Below are positions 26,047 to 38,359 of a stretch of DNA of 64,000 nt, piece by piece; positions within the stretch are counted from its first letter, which is position 1; every line of letters begins with the position of its first letter. A program made the position numbers and the translations under genes. The DNA is from Vitrella brassicaformis (taxonomy: Eukaryota; Sar; Vitrellaceae), in the NCBI GenBank assembly GCA_001179505.1, contig CDMY01000206.1, positions 1 to 64,000 on the forward strand, read 5' to 3'. The notes beneath the pieces were generated by a model, which saw only the letters and a program-made list of their open reading frames with translations, did not search any database and was not told the DNA's origin.

Positions 26047-29015
26047 ATGCGGATCTGGGCACTACCGAGCCTTCTGATCTTCCTGCTCGCAGCGTCAACA
26101 TGCGTGGAGCGCAGCAAGGCGGTGGTGATAGGGCTGGACTTCGGCGAGGAGTTCTTCAAGGTCGCTCTCGTCAAGCCTGGCAAGCCTTTCGAGATCGTCC
26201 TGAATGTCCACTCGAAGCGCAAGACGCCCACTGCAGTCTCTTTCCACGACAAGACCAGGGCATTCGGCGACGACGCACTCGCACACACCACCAAGAGCCC
26301 GCACAAGGTCTTCACCTTCACCAATGCCCTCCTCGGACAGAACAGCACTGAGCCGTCGGTTGGTCTGCCGGCCGCTTTCTACGCTTACAAGCTGGAAGTG
26401 GACGCCGAGAGGGGATCTCCAAGGGTGACGCTCGACACCGACCGGTCCTTCTACTCAGAGGAGATCAGCGCCGCTCTCCTGGGCTACGCCAAGAAGATCG
26501 CAGAGACCTCCGCTGAGGGCAGCGTGAGGGACTGCGTCATCACAGTGCCCTGCACCGCCACACAGCGACAGCGGCAGGCGCTCATCGACGCGGCGACCAT
26601 CGCGGGGTTCAACGTGTTGGCTCTGGTGCACGAGAACACCGCTGCAGCCGTGCATCATGCGCTCGACGTGAATGCGACCGAGGCCAAGAAGACGGTGCTG
26701 TTTTACAACATGGGCAGCAAGTACACGGAGGTGTCGTTGGTGCACTACAGCGGGGCCAAGAGTGAGGAGCGCGGCAAGAAGAAGGACGTCCCGCACGTGC
26801 AGGTGCTCGGCTGCACCATCGACCCTACCATCGGCGGCCACTACGGCGACCTCGCCATCGCTCAGAAAATGGCCGACACGTTCAAGGAGAAACACAAGAA
26901 CGACCTCTCGAGCCAGCCGAAGGTCCTGCGCAAACTCCTGAGGCAGGCTGTGCGGAGCAAGCACATCCTCTCGGCCAACAGGAAGGCGGACTTCTACGTG
27001 GAGTCGCTGACCAACGACATCGACTTTCGGTCGGCGCTGAAGCGCGAGGAGTTTGAGAAGATGCTAGAGCCCATGTTCAAGAGCATCGAGAAGCCTGTCA
27101 ATGAGGTGCTGCAGCTGAGCAGCAGGGGCAACGTCACCTACAGCCTCAAAGACATCGATGTCGTCGAGCTCATCGGCGGCGGCTGGCGCATCCCCCGTGT
27201 GCAGGAGGAGCTGGAAAAGCTGTTCAAGCAGAAGGGGGGCGGCGACAAGGCCATCGAGCTCGGCCAGCACCTCAACGGCGACGAGGCGATGGCCATGGGT
27301 GCCGCCTTCATGGGCGCCAACTACTCCACCTCTTTCCGCGTCAAGAAGGTCCTGGTGACCGACATCTCGCCCTACACATACCGGCTGGACATCACGCACC
27401 TCGACACGGCGAGCGAGCCCTACTTCAAGTCCAAGGACCTGATTGCGGCGGGCGCCAAGCTGGGCGGCAAGAAGAACGTCAACCTCAACATGACAGAGGA
27501 CCTGCACCTCAAGCTCTATGAGGACGACAACCTGCTGGCATCATACGACCTCGTGGGCGTCACTGAGGCAGCCAAGGGACAGTTCAAGAATTTCACTGAG
27601 GTAAGCTCGGCTCACACACCCACACACACAGAGCAGCCAATACCAACAGAGAGAGGCAACACTGTGTGTGTGTGTGTGTGTGTGCAGAGTGGCGGCATTC
27701 CCCGTGTGAGCATTAACTTCAAGGTCGAGTCGACGGGTCTCCTTTCCCTCGAGAAGGCTTCGGCCATCTTCGAGCTGCCGCCAGAGGAGGACACCGAGGA
27801 GGCCGCAGACGACACTGCCGAGGGGGAGGGGGCAGAGGGTGCCGCTGCTGCGGATGCCAACACGACAGAAGACGCAGCCACGTCGGGCAACGCCACCGAC
27901 AAGGACACAGAGGATGACAAGAAGAACGCCACGGACGAGTCGGCACAGAAGAAGGACGATGCCGCCAAGAGGAAGAAGGAGAAGCTGCTGAAGCCCAAGA
28001 AGCCCCGCAAGTACACCATCCCCCTCACCGTCACCACCACCCTCGCCAAACCCCTCCCGATGACCGACCCCCAGATCAGGGCCGCCAAGGACCGCCTCGC
28101 CGACATGGACAAGATCGACCACGAGGCGCAGGAGCTGGCCAAGGCCCGCAACACCCTGGAGGCCTACATCTACAGCTCACGTGAGAAGCTGGAGGACAGT
28201 CTCATCCAGAAGGTGTCTCTCGAGGACAGCAGGACGTCGCTGTCCAGCAAGCTGATGGACTACGAGGAGTGGCTGTACGAGGACGGTTTCTCGGCTGAAA
28301 GGGCGGAGTTCACCAAGCGGCTGAAGGAGCTGCAGGACGAGATGGAGCCCATGGTTGAGAGGGCAAATGAACACGAAAACAGACCGAAAGCCGTCGAGCT
28401 GGTCGCGCAGACACTCAACATCACCAGGTCAGGACGCGAGGGAAACAGACAGGCAGGGAGGGGGGGAAATGCACACAGTGGGGCGTTGCTGACCACCCTC
28501 CGTGTTGATCCCTCCATGTATCCATCAGGTTACAGGTTGACAAGATCCACAAGGACAAGCCGTGGATCAGCGTCAACAAGACCAACGAGCTGCTCAACGC
28601 CACCACCGACCTCAGCAGCTGGTTCGCAGACAAGCAGGACAAGCAGAAGGCCATCCCCGACCACGAGGCGCCCGCCTTCACTTACGTCGAGGTCACGGCA
28701 CGCGTCATGAAGATCCTCAACAAACTCGAGCAGATCCAGCGCATTCCCAAACCAAAGCCAAAACCGTCACCCCCGCCACCCAAGAACGACACCACTGCCA
28801 ACGCGACCACAGCAGCCACGACGAACGCCACTGAGAGCACGACAGCAGCTGAGGAGGGTGTCGATGAGCCGCTCATTGAGACAGAGCCAGCGGCAGCAGC
28901 AGAGGAGGAGACCAAGGGAGAGGAGGCAGCCGCAGACGAGAACGGCAATGGTGACAGTGGCAATGGCAATGGAGACGGGGAGGGGAAGGAAGAGGCCGTC
29001 AAGGATGAGCTGTGA
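26047..29015 (+). CDS. HYOU1: ER chaperone GRP170 / HYOU1 (large Hsp70 family)
   Basis: Three exons, 26047-27600, 27688-28427 and 28529-29015; 926 aa, the usual length for the family. These chaperones act as holdases and nucleotide-exchange factors for BiP in the ER lumen. A signal peptide (MRIWALPSLLIFLLAAST) precedes the ATPase domain, which has VIGLDFGEEFFKVALV, VITVPC, an NMGSKYTEVSLV phosphate loop and ELIGGGWRIP. An acidic, Ala/Thr-rich insertion follows in the substrate domain (about residues 580-650), as in other GRP170 proteins, then a helical C-terminal region. The protein ends KDEL, the ER retrieval signal, confirming both the frame and compartment. An in-frame ATG upstream at 25909 was rejected because the signal peptide begins at 26047. 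Confidence 0.95.
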
Positions 29016-30072
29016 TGGGGCGGGCGGGGCTGATCGATGGTGTGGTGAGCGTGCTTGATCGGGCATGATGCTGGTTGCGTCGGTTTTGGCCCTTTTGACC
29101 TTTTCCTGTCCCGATCGCTGCCCCGTGCCTTCTTTGCCCATGCGTGCCGTGTTCCTGCCTTCCTACCAGCCCTTCCACCCTCTCCCCATCCCTTCCTCCC
29201 TCCATGACCTGTAGTCGTCCTATATGAATATTCAGTAGCGCTCTATCGTGTTTCTGTCGATCATCGCGCCGTCAGATGCAGTGGGTGAGCGCTGCGGGCA
29301 CACGGTGGGCAGACAGCCGCGGTCTCGCATCAGAGACGCAACGCATGGGCCGGGGCGACGACCGACAGAAACGATGAGTGGCGTAGGTGCTTACTGTTTT
29401 CCCATTGCGCTCTCGAGGTGAGGTCTGTCTGTGTGTGTGGTAAGGGTGTGTGCATGTCTTCGTGCGTGGCTCCAGAGGAGGACACGCCGGGATGACCATG
29501 AACTACCAACTTACAGACAGGCCAGCCAGACAGTGAGGCGTGATAGATAGAGGGAGGGAGACTGCGAATGAAGTGGCCTCTACTGCTGTGTGAGGGCCCT
29601 TCCTTCAATCGTTTGCGTGTGTGTGTGGGTGATGGCATTCGTTCATCCATGGCTCTAATTCAATGGTTATCGCATCTCGTTCGTGCGTCCCTTCCGCCTT
29701 CCTGCCTGCCTGCGTGTGTACGTGTGCCAATTGATCTGTCGGCCAGACTGACGACTGCATGCATGCGAGTGTGTGATCGGACTCGATGGTTCCATGCATC
29801 CCTGCCAGTGAGTGACAGAAACGGGAGACTGTGCAGTGTGCGTGTGTCACAACCATCTTTTCGTGTATGAGATGAATCAATGTCCTTTGAAATACCACAC
29901 GAACTGGGTAAGTCAGTTAAGGGTTTTGCGACACCAGTCCCTAACCGGTGAAGGGATCGCTTAAGCTCGCATTCGAACGGAGAGAAGGAAGAGAGAAGAG
30001 GAAGGCCATGTAGCCAGAGTTATTCACACGAGTCCTGCCAACACAATCAGCAAGAAATCGACAGAGATCTCG
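29016..30072. other. Intergenic; holds copy A of a diverged repeat
   Basis: No coding exon is seen. Part of it (29628-29892) is similar to 33132-33416 beyond the next gene. Confidence 0.55.
29628..29892 (+). repeat. Diverged intergenic repeat, copy A
   Basis: Shares ordered blocks with 33132-33416: GTGATGGCAT then TCCAT, CAATGGTTAT, TGCCTGCCTG, CAATT, CTGCATG, GTGAGTGA/ATGAGTGA, TTTTCGTGT and finally ATGAAT then CCTTTGA. Confidence 0.65.
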
Positions 30073-32980
30073 ATGACTGGCTCGGTAGGGGAATCCAAGC
30101 ACAAGAAGTTGAGGCTTTGCCGCACATCTTCTCTACTGTCACTGTCAGATTTGGGTTGTGTTTCCGAAGCATGAGGTGTCCGAGGAGTGCACGGTTTATC
30201 TCGGCGGGACAAAGCGGAGGGAGGAGCGGTTTGGGCAATCTCGGTTCGGAGGGAGAACGGAGGAGAGGGTGGAGCTCCGCATGGACAGAGTCGCTGGTGT
30301 GAGAGAGGAACACGCCTTCTACCACGTGAAGACCGATGACTGCCTGGATGAAGTCATCATCGAAGCCTCAGGCGTCAAACACCGAGTGCCCAGGGGGCAT
30401 GTATCGTACATCTGTGAGGACGATAATCATTCCATCGGCATCATTATCGTCGGCTCCATGATTTCTGGCTCGTCGGGCGTCATTGGAGACCTCGCGTTGC
30501 TGAAGACCTCTCATCTGAGATTTCGAGCGAAGCCGTGGACACCGAAAGAGGTTGTTCTCTTCCTCATGGGTGCTGTGTTCAAGATGGAGAGGGGCGTGAG
30601 CGTGAGTGCTTGGGAAAAGTGGCTTCGGCGCCAGCGTTGAGATGGGCAGCGGTACACGGTGACCGACAAGATCACGTCCTTCGACCCAGGAGATGCGCAA
30701 CTGATGAGGCAATTGCTGGCGCTTGACGGCATCAGCATCTTCCACATACTGGCGGCCTTCCGCCCGCAGGCACTGATGGTGCTCCCCGAACGACGGAACC
30801 CCACTAGTGCAGCCATGCCCGATATCATCGCCTTATTGTCGGAGAGGTTGAGCGACTGTTCACTCACCGAAGATATCGAGGCGAGCGGGATGAAATTTGA
30901 AGAGGTCAGCAGCTCAGGTTGATTGATTCGTTGGTTGATTTGTGTGTGGTCACACGGCGTGATGTTTGGTGCGTGTGCTTGTCGTTTACTTTTGCTTGAC
31001 AGGCGAAGAAAATAGTTACGGAGTGGTTTGACGCCATCTCTCAGTACGTCGTTGGCACAGCGCCTCGGTTCGACGGATCCAATCTGTTGGAGTTCGTCCA
31101 CAAGTCGCTGCTCGGCTATCGCTGGAAAGTCAAGAACCACTACAGCGACGATGATCGCCTGCGATGGGAGCTCATGAGGGGCCTGCGTGTCGACTGCTGC
31201 GACATGGAGCAAATCAAGCACTTTTGCTCTGCTGCACTGGATGAGTCAGGGCAGTTGAGAGAGTTCTCCAGACGGGATGTCGTCGCTGCCCTTCTTGCCC
31301 TGCCACACCAGAACCACCTGAAGGCCACCGTACAGCACATCATCAACCACAGCGGCGATTATGACCTAAGTTATGTCTGTGAGGGGCTGGTGGACAGGCT
31401 CAAATCGCTGTGCACAAGCGTGCGTGGAGACATGTTTCCGACAGAGGATGCAGGTGAGAGGGCGTGAGTGTCAGGCCGTGGCGTGTTGGTCCGTGTCCTA
31501 TTGTTCTGCTCACTCTTTTGTGCAGCGTCAAAGGGATATAACGAGCTTGACGCTGTTCTTGGTGTGTTTGACGAGGCAGATCAGGCCCGAGGTTCGAGAC
31601 GTTCCCAGTGCTCAACTCCGTGTTCAAAATCTCTCTCTTCTCGGTAAACAGAAAGGCGACCAGCTTTCTTGCCGCTGCTAGTGTTTATTGTGGGTTCGTG
31701 CGTTCTCGATTCTTTATCCTCTTCAGGTGCCTGTCGCTCAGAGATACGGTCGGGCTGACGACATGCTCCGCAAGGTCTGCAAAGTGTTGGGGTCGCCTTC
31801 TTTCCGCACCTGCCTCAAGGAAGACTGCTACGTACGTAGCAGTGGTTTGTGCGGCGAATTGCCCGGCCTTCCACGGTGGGTGGTGAGCTACGTTGGCGGC
31901 AACGTAGATGGAACCACATCGAGAGAGAAGGTGCGCGGAAAGCGATCCCTGTCATTGCCACAATCCATTGTTGAGTGACTCTCTCATCAGGTTGTCTTGG
32001 TTTGTGAGGCACTGGCGATCCTGTGGGGAGAGAGCGACTCAGGCGAGCCCACCAGATGTGTCGTCCGCGACTTCGCGGAGTGTGCCGTCCGCGACTTCGC
32101 GGAGGAGATCGTGAGAGACCACCTTCCACCCGAGTTCTTCTCGTGTTTGTTTCGAGACACGCTGGACGCCGTCCCATCACTGCCTGCCGGCCTTCAGAAT
32201 GTACGCCCCCACATCTCCTCCGCTCCCCTCACTGTGTGTGTCTGTCAGGTCCTTGTCAGCAGGGCTCTGGCAGTGGCTGCTGAGACCAACCAGCTGGACA
32301 ACGATACGATGAGAGCGCTCCAGCTGGCTCTTCTCAAAGAGCACGAGTCCCACCGGCGCCAGTGCAGAGAACTCAGCAGCCAGCTGGAACAGGCGAAGAG
32401 AACCGAGAAACATCTAGACGACATGCTGCACGACCATAGAGATCGCGACAAGGAGAACAAAGCCACCATCCGGAGCCTTCGCTCGAGAATCAGCGAGCTC
32501 GAGGAGGCGCGGAGGAGACCGAGGTGCAAGGCGCCTGATTGTGAGAGAGACCACACCGTGCACTACTGCAAGGAATGCAACACGACCGATTCCGACCACC
32601 GCTCGTCCAAGTGCCCGCACGGCCTCATCGTCTATCATCAGACCAGCAAGGAGTCGGCCCAGTCGAGTGAGAAAAATGGCATCGACATCAGCAAGTGTCG
32701 CGCGAATGGCTATGCCGGGCAGGGGTTCTATGCTGCCAAGAGCGTCGAGGACACCGACCGCAAGGCCTGTGCAGGGACGGGGTGGATCGTCGAGCTGTCT
32801 GTCCGCATGGGGCGGATAATGGAACTGAAGGGAGCCGATCACCAATGGACGGGCGAGAAGGTGCGGGCGGCGGGATACGATTCCGTGATCATCACGGGGA
32901 CCAATGGGATGGAGTTCGTCATCTACGACCCCAAACGCGCCACTGTGCTGAAAAGATACCCGAGGCACCCGCAGAACTGA
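30073..32980 (+). CDS. Protein with C-terminal PARP/Gig2-like ADP-ribosyltransferase domain
   Basis: Proposed exons: 30073-30084, 30149-30601, 30650-30904, 31003-31453, 31585-31643, 31727-31930, 31991-32200 and 32249-32980; 791 aa. The N-terminal 550 residues match no family I recognise. Residues about 560-640 are charged and helical (coiled coil). About 640-672 is a Cys/His cluster (CKAPDCERDH, HYCKEC, SDHRSSKCPHG), a likely zinc finger. The last 120 residues look like a PARP-fold transferase: VYHQTS (His 678), GQGFYAAKS (Tyr 709) and NGMEFVIYDP (Glu 770) give an H-Y-E triad. The middle GYDSVIITG and end EFVIYDPKRA resemble fish Gig2-type PARP-homologous proteins. Activity would be mono- or poly-ADP-ribosylation if functional (inference). 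Exon 1 is only four codons and the least certain. Confidence 0.7.
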
Positions 32981-33582
32981 TGCGGACAGGACGAGAGCGT
33001 CTTCGTGGGTGCGGTTCCGTGGATGGTTTTGCTCATTGCTGGATTGCATGGTGCTGAGCTGCAAGCTTAGTTTTATGTGTTCTGCACTGCCTTTATGGTT
33101 CGTGTGTGCGTGGCGTATGCATGTGAATGTGTGTGATGGCATCTGTTCGTCCATCGTGGCGTGATGCAATGGTTATTGCACCCCGTGTGTGTGTGTTCCT
33201 CGGCACATACCTACACCTTCCTGCTCCATGTCTGCCTGCCTGTCTGTGGCTGCGTGTCAATTCATGCGAACGGACCAACCACTGCACTGCATGTATGCGT
33301 GCGGGCGGATTCGATTGCGTGTATCAGTGTTAATGAGTGAGGAAAGCAGGCGTCTACGCACCAGGGGGATTTTCGTGTTTGCGTGCGTGTGCCGTCACAA
33401 ATGAATGCCCTTTGAGTCGCCACGAAGCATTCACTTTCATCCACACATTCATGCAGGCTGCCTTCAACAGGCAGGCAGTCAGACACGATCACTCACTCAC
33501 AGGTCACGTTTGGGACCCACACCGCAGTCAGCATTTGAAACACGGAACACACGCAGCAGCCATCCATCCATCCGTCCATGGT
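32981..33582. other. Intergenic; holds copy B of a diverged repeat
   Basis: No exon is supported. Positions 33132-33416 resemble 29628-29892. Confidence 0.55.
33132..33416 (+). repeat. Diverged intergenic repeat, copy B
   Basis: Same orientation and block order as copy A at 29628-29892; the two copies bracket the ADP-ribosyltransferase-like gene. Confidence 0.65.
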
Positions 33583-35023
33583 TCACTGTTGCGCCCCCTG
33601 CTGTGCGAGGCTGATCTTCTGGTTGATGGCCACTTGCAGCCGAGACAACGTAGACAGATACACAACCTGACCACACACACACACACGTGAGAGCGGCATG
33701 ACCACGTCGCGTGTCCTGCCTGCCCTCACCATGAGGTTGTCCTGTAGTGAGTTTTGGCACATGGCGTCGAAGGTCTCAACGTCGAAGAACGGCTCCGAAC
33801 ACAGCATCTTGGTCAAGTCACGACCAAGCTCCGTGTCGCCCTCTATCTTGCCGTCCTGCACACACCACACACACAGAGAACCATCCGCGTGTGTCCTCTG
33901 CCTGTGTGTGTGTGTGTGTGTGTGCATGGTTTGACATACCAGCACGTCTTCGACGTATTCGGTGCACGCCTTGAGCAGCTTGACAAGCTTTGTGAATGCC
34001 ACCTCAAACCCCTGATGCAGTGCAGGGGCCGACGCAGCCGCGCCCCTCTTCTTGGCGTTGCTGCGCGCCTGAATCAACATCTGGACTGAACACCACACCC
34101 GCCACACAGCACGCCACACAAAGGGTCAAAGCGTACTGTGCTCTGCTGCAGAGGGCAGCATGGCTGGCTTACGCGCTGTCTTGTCCGATTTGAGTGTGTA
34201 GACCTCCGATGGGATCTCGTGAAAGGAAGTCAAGTTCTCAAAAGCGATCGGAGTCGGCACATTCAGAAACGCCTGACAGAGAGTGTGCAGACGTCCGCTC
34301 GATTTGCTTTGTCGAGCAGCGCGCCCGTGTATGTGTGTACCTACCTTGATGCTGAGTGTGGTGTTGGTGAGCGCTGTGTCGACGAGGAGCAGCACAGGCG
34401 AGACGAGGGGGTGTTGTATCTGGAACTTGGCGTTGCCGGTGCTGTAGTACTGGTGGGGCAGGTTGTGCAGCTCTGTGATCTCACTGCCCGTGCTGAACCT
34501 GATGAACGAGTCGCATACGGAAACAAACAAGACATTGCTGGGTTGCTGTGCGTGCCCTGGTGGGTGGTGGTTGTTCTGCGTTAGCGGCTTACCACCCGAC
34601 CACTTGTTCTTTTTGTGAGATCTTCCTCTTGAAGCTCAGCATCTGCAGGTGGTACTCACCGGAGATGATGATCTCCTTCTTCTGCTGCAATCCCAAACAC
34701 ACAACACACCCACACACAACACACATGCATCCCTGCTGCTTGCATCTGCTGGTATCTGCCGACTGACTGACCACGCCCTTGACGCTTTCCCTCCGCTCGG
34801 TGTGCGGCACAGTGTAGCAGTCGGTGACGTCGACCACGTTGCCCTCGACGATGCTGCCCAGCAGCGTGCCCACCGACCGCACCTGACTCTCCTGCTTCCT
34901 CACGTATGAGTCCAGGATGGTGAACACCACCACAGGATGCACACGCACAGAGATCTGCGGATACGGCGACACGAAAAACGACTTGAGCGACGACGCTCGG
35001 CGAGATGACGACACTGGCTCCAT
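33583..35023 (-). CDS. EIF3F: Translation initiation factor eIF3 subunit F
   Basis: Seven exons, right to left: 34772-35023, 34593-34684, 34345-34498, 34173-34272, 33940-34085, 33730-33855 and 33583-33666; 317 aa, the normal length. eIF3f is an MPN-domain subunit of the eIF3 scaffold on the 40S ribosome. Its diagnostic start is VRVHPVVVFTILDSYVRK followed by VGTLLGSIVEGNVVDVTDCY and VPHTER. The next segments, KEQVVGWFSTGSEIT and LVDTALTN, match the family's VLGWY-x-TG and VD-x-L-x-N motifs. The MPN domain lacks a full metalloprotease JAMM motif, as expected for eIF3f. The gene is divergent from PRMT5, with about 270 bases between starts. Confidence 0.92.
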
Positions 35024-35289
35024 TACACACACAATTGAGGCGCAGACCCAGAGTGGCTCACAGCTCGCAGCATCTGCGAGCTCAGCTGAGAGGTGCGCTT
35101 GTTTTGGGCAGCGTACGCATCGGCTGACGCTGGTGTCAGATCCCGTGGTCGACTCATCAGCTGGTCGATTCGCTTCGTCAGATCTGGTCCGCACAATCAC
35201 ACACAGAAATCAATCTCACGCTTGTATGATCCATTGCTGTTTGCCTGGCTCTGTCTGTTCTGTGCGTGCAGCAGACGATATATATCACG

Positions 35290-38200
35290 ATGCCTGTCGC
35301 GGGGAGTCCCGACAACCTGTGCGTGGGCCAGGAGGTCACCGACATCGTCGACATGCAGACCACTCTGCAGGAGGCGCAGCGCAACAGATTCGACTTTGTC
35401 GTCATCCCACTCAGCCGCACCCCCGCCCCCGACCTCACCGACGCCGCTGCACACACGCCCTCTCACCGGCTGCCTCCCTACGAGTTCATACCCATGGCGC
35501 AGTCAGATCTCGCCCTGGAGAGCAAGATGTGGACGTCGGCCGTGTGTGGCACGGTGTCCTCGTGGATTCGCCCCGACTGCCCGCATCCCGCCTATAGGGA
35601 CCGCAGCATCGTGGCGCTTCAGCGTGAGCTGCAGTGGGCGTCCCACCTGAGCGAGTACGCCACAATCTGCCCCTGCCCCGAGCTGCCGTGCGCCAACTAC
35701 GCTCGCATCATGATGCCGCTGCTGCTGAGCCCGCTGTCCACCCAGCTGTGGGTGCGGATCCCTCTGTCCGTTCCCCCTGTGACTGAGGGTGGTGGCGATG
35801 CGACGGAGGGTTGGCAGCTGTGGCACCAGCTGCGGATGATGTGCGGCCACCACTCGTCGCTTTGCGTGGCCCTCGAGTTCACCGACATATATGGCGATGA
35901 CGACGCCTGCCTCGACAAGTGGCTGGCGGAGCCTGTGCGGGCAGTCATCATCCCCACCGACATCTTTGTGACCAACGCCAAGGGCTTCCCCGTGCTGTCC
36001 AGGCGGCACAAGGCCTTCCTGATGCGGCTGTTCCGCCACCGTGTGCAGGTCATCATGCGGTATGACAGGGGGGAGGAGCCGGGCAGCCGGCAGATGAGCG
36101 ACGAGGGCAGCATGGGTGTGAGCCAGGGTCAGCCGCAGGGCATGACGATGGACGCGTACCTCAACTATGTGGCCAGGCTGTTCCAGTCACTCGAGCCGCT
36201 GTCGCAGGTCGGGAGAGGGGGAGGAAACGAAGGGAAGATCGATGCGCACACACATGGTTTATTGGTTGTGTGTGGCTGTGTGTGTGTGTGTGTGTGTGGT
36301 TGTGTGCAGGCGCAGATGTTCGAGCAGCCGTATCTCGATTACCTGCAGGCGCCACTGCAGCCACTGCAAGTGAGAGAGAGGCAAGCAATGTGTCAATATA
36401 AATGTCTGTGTCTGTGTGTGTAGGACAACCTTGAGAGTCAGACGTATGAGACCTTCGAGAAGGACCCCATCAAATACGTCCAGGTACACAGGCGCACGCA
36501 GAAACAGAGGGAGAGAGAAGTGCTGTCACTGAAGATGTTGGCCGCTTCCCGTGTGTGCTGTTCGTTCAATCACTGCTTCATCCAGTACGAGCAGGCTTTG
36601 GTGCAGTGTCTGCAGGACAGGATGGCCGAAGGCAAGACCAACCCCACAATCATGGTAGGTACAACAGCAGTCGTGTAGACCCACCCATGCGCAGACCTCA
36701 CTCCTGCGTGGCATCCGTCCTCTCTGCGTGTGCAGGTGGTGGGCGCTGGTCGTGGCCCGCTGGTGCAGGCCTCCCTCAACGCACTGCAAAGCGCCAAGAT
36801 CGAGGTCAGTCAGTGGATGGATGAAGCACACACATCTAACGCACCTTTGTGTAGAGAGAGGTGTGACTAACGCCTCTTCGATCGATCAGGAGTGGACTGT
36901 GTATGCGGTCGAGAAGAACCCCAATGCCGTCATCACACTGCAGTAAGCACACTCATGAGTGCGTTGCAATCCTCCTCCTTCTGCCATTCATGTGTGTGTG
37001 TGTGTGTGTGTGAATGCAGGAGTCGTGTGCGTGGAGACCCGTGTGCTGATTGGCGCCGCGTCCGGGTGGTGTCGGGCGACATGCGCCAGTGGGACACCAC
37101 CGAACGGGCCGACATACTCGTACGCACCACCGAAAGGGCCGACGTACTCGGACAGGCACCATGTGTGTGTGTGTGTGTGTGTGCAGGTGAGTGAGCTGTT
37201 GGGCTCCTTTGGCGACAACGAGCTCAGCCCCGAGTGCCTCGACGGTACCACAAAGGCCCCATACACAACACGCCCATCCATGCAGCCTTTGACACATGTC
37301 TGATCATGTGTGTGTGTTGTGTGTCCAGGTGCCCAGCGGTTTCTGAAGCGCGACGGCGTGTCGATTCCAACACGGTACTTCTCGGCCGTGGCACCCGTCT
37401 CCACCACTAAGCTATACAACGACGTCAAGGTCAGCACAGCAGGACACAAGACACCACACCACTACACACCAGCAGCAAAGAGGGCGTCTGTGTCTGTATG
37501 TGTCTGTGGGTCAGAGTTACAAGGACCAGGAGCATCTCGAGACGGCCTTTGTGGTCAAGCTGCACGCATTCTTCAGGATATCCGGGTGCGTGGAGAGGGA
37601 GGGAATGGCAGACACAGAGACTTACCTGCAATGCATTCTTGGGCGTGTGTGTGCTGTGTGCTGTGTGCAGTGAGGAGTATCAGCCCGTGTTTGAGTTCGA
37701 GCATCCCAACTGGGAAATCCCCGACACACACGACAACAAGCACAACAGACGCAAGACCGAGGTACCCACACACACACAGGCATGGCACGACTCCATCACT
37801 GACACACACACACAGACAGACTGATCTCAGTCTGCAGCCGCTGTGTGTATTCTCCAACGTCACGTCAGGTGTCGTTCACTGCCCGTGCTGATGCGCTGCT
37901 CCACGGCTTTGCCGGCTACTTCCACTGCGATCTGTACAAGGTGATGAGCAGACACGCGACACGACACACACACCGCCACCATGCACAGCACACCCAGCCA
38001 TGTGTGTGGTGTGGTGTGGTGTGGTGTTGTTTATCGTGGATCAGGATGTGTTCATCTCGATCTTGCCGACCCACATGAGCGAGGGCATGTTCAGCTGGTT
38101 CCCCATATTCTTCCCACTCATGGAACCCATCACCATCAAACAGGGGGACACCATCAGGTCGGCACATCCACACACACACGCACACTCAGAGAGAGAGAGA

Positions 38201-38359
38201 GACGTGGAGAGAGGCCTTCCCGTCTGCGTGTGTGTGTGTAGGGGTCACTTTTGGCGTCTGGATGACGCCCACAAGGTGTGGTACGAGTGGTGTGTGAGCA
38301 GCCCACAACCGTCGCCACTGCACAACCCGGGAGGCAGGTCGTACTTCATCGGCAAATAA
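35290..38359 (+). CDS. PRMT5: Protein arginine N-methyltransferase 5 (type II)
   Basis: Fourteen exons: 35290-36207, 36310-36369, 36424-36483, 36586-36654, 36736-36804, 36890-36942, 37020-37119, 37187-37244, 37329-37429, 37515-37585, 37671-37761, 37869-37940, 38045-38157 and 38242-38359; 650 aa, close to human PRMT5. The enzyme makes symmetric dimethylarginine on Sm proteins, histones and others. The N-terminal TIM-barrel-like part includes SWIRPD. Catalytic motifs are DNLESQTYETFEKDPIKY (with the Phe, residue 337, that favours symmetric dimethylation), VVGAGRGPL for SAM (370-378), and the double-E loop SELLGSFGDNELSPECLDG (Glu 446 and 455). The C-terminal beta barrel ends at 38359. Residue 1 aligns with the usual start. 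Exon 7 ends inside a 30-base tandem duplication. Confidence 0.95.
37096..37155. repeat. Two-copy 30-base tandem duplication across a splice donor
   Basis: Units at 37096-37125 and 37126-37155 share ACCACCGAA, GGGCCGAC and TACTCG, differing at a few positions. The first contains the exon 7 end and its GTACGC donor; the second lies in the intron. Confidence 0.85.

Noticed and set aside
29885-29990. Possible minus-strand tRNA, from a CGTTCGAATGC box
   Set aside because: No matching A box, and no cloverleaf could be drawn at the right spacing.
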